64,000 nucleotides of DNA from Alkalihalobacillus sp. LMS39 (GTDB lineage Bacteria; Bacillota; Bacilli; Bacillales; Bacillaceae_F): positions 3,224,001 through 3,288,000 of the forward strand of contig NZ_CP093300.1 in assembly GCF_022812285.1 (NCBI RefSeq), in the 5' to 3' direction. Position 1 is the first letter of the stretch, and each line of letters begins with the position of its first letter. The notes under the pieces are model-generated. The model saw only the letters and a program-made list of their open reading frames with translations. It searched no databases and was not told the DNA's origin. Of this stretch, positions 63,359-64,000 are shown in pieces. The position numbers and the translations under genes were made by a program.

Positions 63359-64000
63359 TTACTCTTTTCCTGACAATAAATCAGTAAATTCTTCTGGTTC
63401 ACCAGCAGGTTCAACTAATATTTCACCATCAAGGCCAAAGTGTGCTCGAATTTGGTTTTCAATCGTTTCTGTGATCGATTCATTTTCTTTTAAAAACTGT
63501 TTTGCGTTTTCACGGCCTTGCCCTAATCGTTCTTCATTAAATGAATACCATGCTCCACTTTTTTGAACGATATCAAGTTCAGAGCCTATATCTAAAATAG
63601 AACCTTCTCGTGAAATTCCTTCACCATACATAATATCAACTTCAGCCGTTTTAAACGGAGGCGCGACTTTATTTTTAACAACTTTAATTTTTGTTTTACT
63701 TCCGACCATATCATTACCTTGCTTAAGTGTTTCAGCTCGGCGTACTTCTAAACGAACAGACGAATAGAATTTTAAAGCACGACCACCTGGTGTTGTTTCA
63801 GGATTACCAAACATAACCCCTACTTTTTCACGAATTTGGTTAATGAAAATGGCCAATGTTTTCGATTTGCTGATTGCACCTGAAAGTTTTCTTAAAGCTT
63901 GAGACATTAAGCGGGCTTGTAAACCTACATGACTATCTCCCATTTCCCCTTCGATCTCAGCTTTTGGCACTAATGCTGCTACACTATCAATGACAATGAT
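63359..64000 (-). CDS. recA: Recombinase RecA, C-terminal part (cut by the right edge)
   Basis: The last 213 codons are visible. The frame is open to base 64000 with Walker [14 protein letters not shown] at the edge, then [19 protein letters not shown] (L1/L2 region), [37 protein letters not shown] and the acidic C-terminus ending [12 protein letters not shown]. RecA drives homologous recombination and triggers LexA cleavage; lexA is also in this window. The N-terminal 130 or so residues lie outside. Confidence 0.97.
   Translation of the reverse strand: MIVIDSVAALVPKAEIEGEMGDSHVGLQARLMSQALRKLSGAISKSKTLAIFINQIREKVGVMFGNPETTPGGRALKFYSSVRLEVRRAETLKQGNDMVGSKTKIKVVKNKVAPPFKTAEVDIMYGEGISREGSILDIGSELDIVQKSGAWYSFNEERLGQGRENAKQFLKENESITETIENQIRAHFGLDGEILVEPAGEPEEFTDLLSGKE

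Overview
The window is a 64 kb piece of a low-GC, endospore-forming Bacillaceae chromosome. It holds cotE, spoVS, spoVK, sirA, a Spo0E-like phosphatase, yjcA and SscA/YjcZ-like peptides. It also preserves the Bacillus gene orders recA-rny-ymdB-spoVS-korAB-miaB-ymcA-cotE-mutS-mutL-miaA-hfq, spoVK-hflX-ynbB-glnR-glnA and lexA-yneA-yneB-ynzC-tkt-sirA-yneF. Several features differ from B. subtilis (sulfotransferases, private intergenic repeat families, a large pectin lyase), so a relative such as an alkaliphilic or halotolerant Bacillus-like genus is a reasonable guess. Nothing in the sequence settles the species.

Positions 1-14.2 kb form a surface or spore polysaccharide locus. It contains an SpsA-like glycosyltransferase (cut by the left edge), three more glycosyltransferases, two unrelated PAPS-type sulfotransferases, and a three-gene UDP-GlcNAc to UDP-L-FucNAc/QuiNAc route. 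A GDP-mannose-dehydratase-like SDR and the complete dTDP-L-rhamnose set rfbA-rfbB-rfbD-rfbC (spsI-L order) follow, then a YjcA-like sporulation membrane protein. Together they suggest a sulfated, deoxysugar-rich glycan on the spore or cell surface.

Positions 14.2-25 kb are accessory: an orphan phage-type P-loop helicase-like protein, a CueP-family copper protein, two small proteins of unknown role, a 1324-residue secreted rhamnogalacturonan lyase with a CcpA (cre) site, very small membrane peptides, a DUF2621 protein, and a T-box-controlled trpS broken by one in-frame TAA. Positions 25-32.6 kb hold ccdC, the csoR-copA-copZ copper operon with its operator, a Spo0E-like phosphatase and a heterodimeric ABC exporter. 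They sit inside what is otherwise the conserved yne neighbourhood.

Positions 32.6-64 kb are mostly conserved core: yneF, sirA, tkt, ynzC, yneB, yneA, lexA with SOS boxes, a chitin-active LPMO, glnA-glnR, ynbB, hflX, spoVK, a tyrosine-recombinase-like protein with altered active site, hfq, miaA, a methyltransferase, mutL, mutS, cotE, ricA, miaB, korBA, spoVS, ymdB, rny and the 3' part of recA.

The most unusual non-coding structure is a family of intergenic elements built from an 18-nt unit (consensus CGGACATNNRTTCCGYTA). At three loci four units occur as forward, forward, reverse, reverse with identical spacing of 51, 62 and 51 bp (179 bp in total) although the spacer sequences differ. Two further loci hold shortened or interrupted versions. 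Two other repeat families are present: a 181-bp nested inverted-repeat element in two copies, and a roughly 70-100 bp terminator-linked repeat in three copies. One locus appears to show one family inserted inside another.
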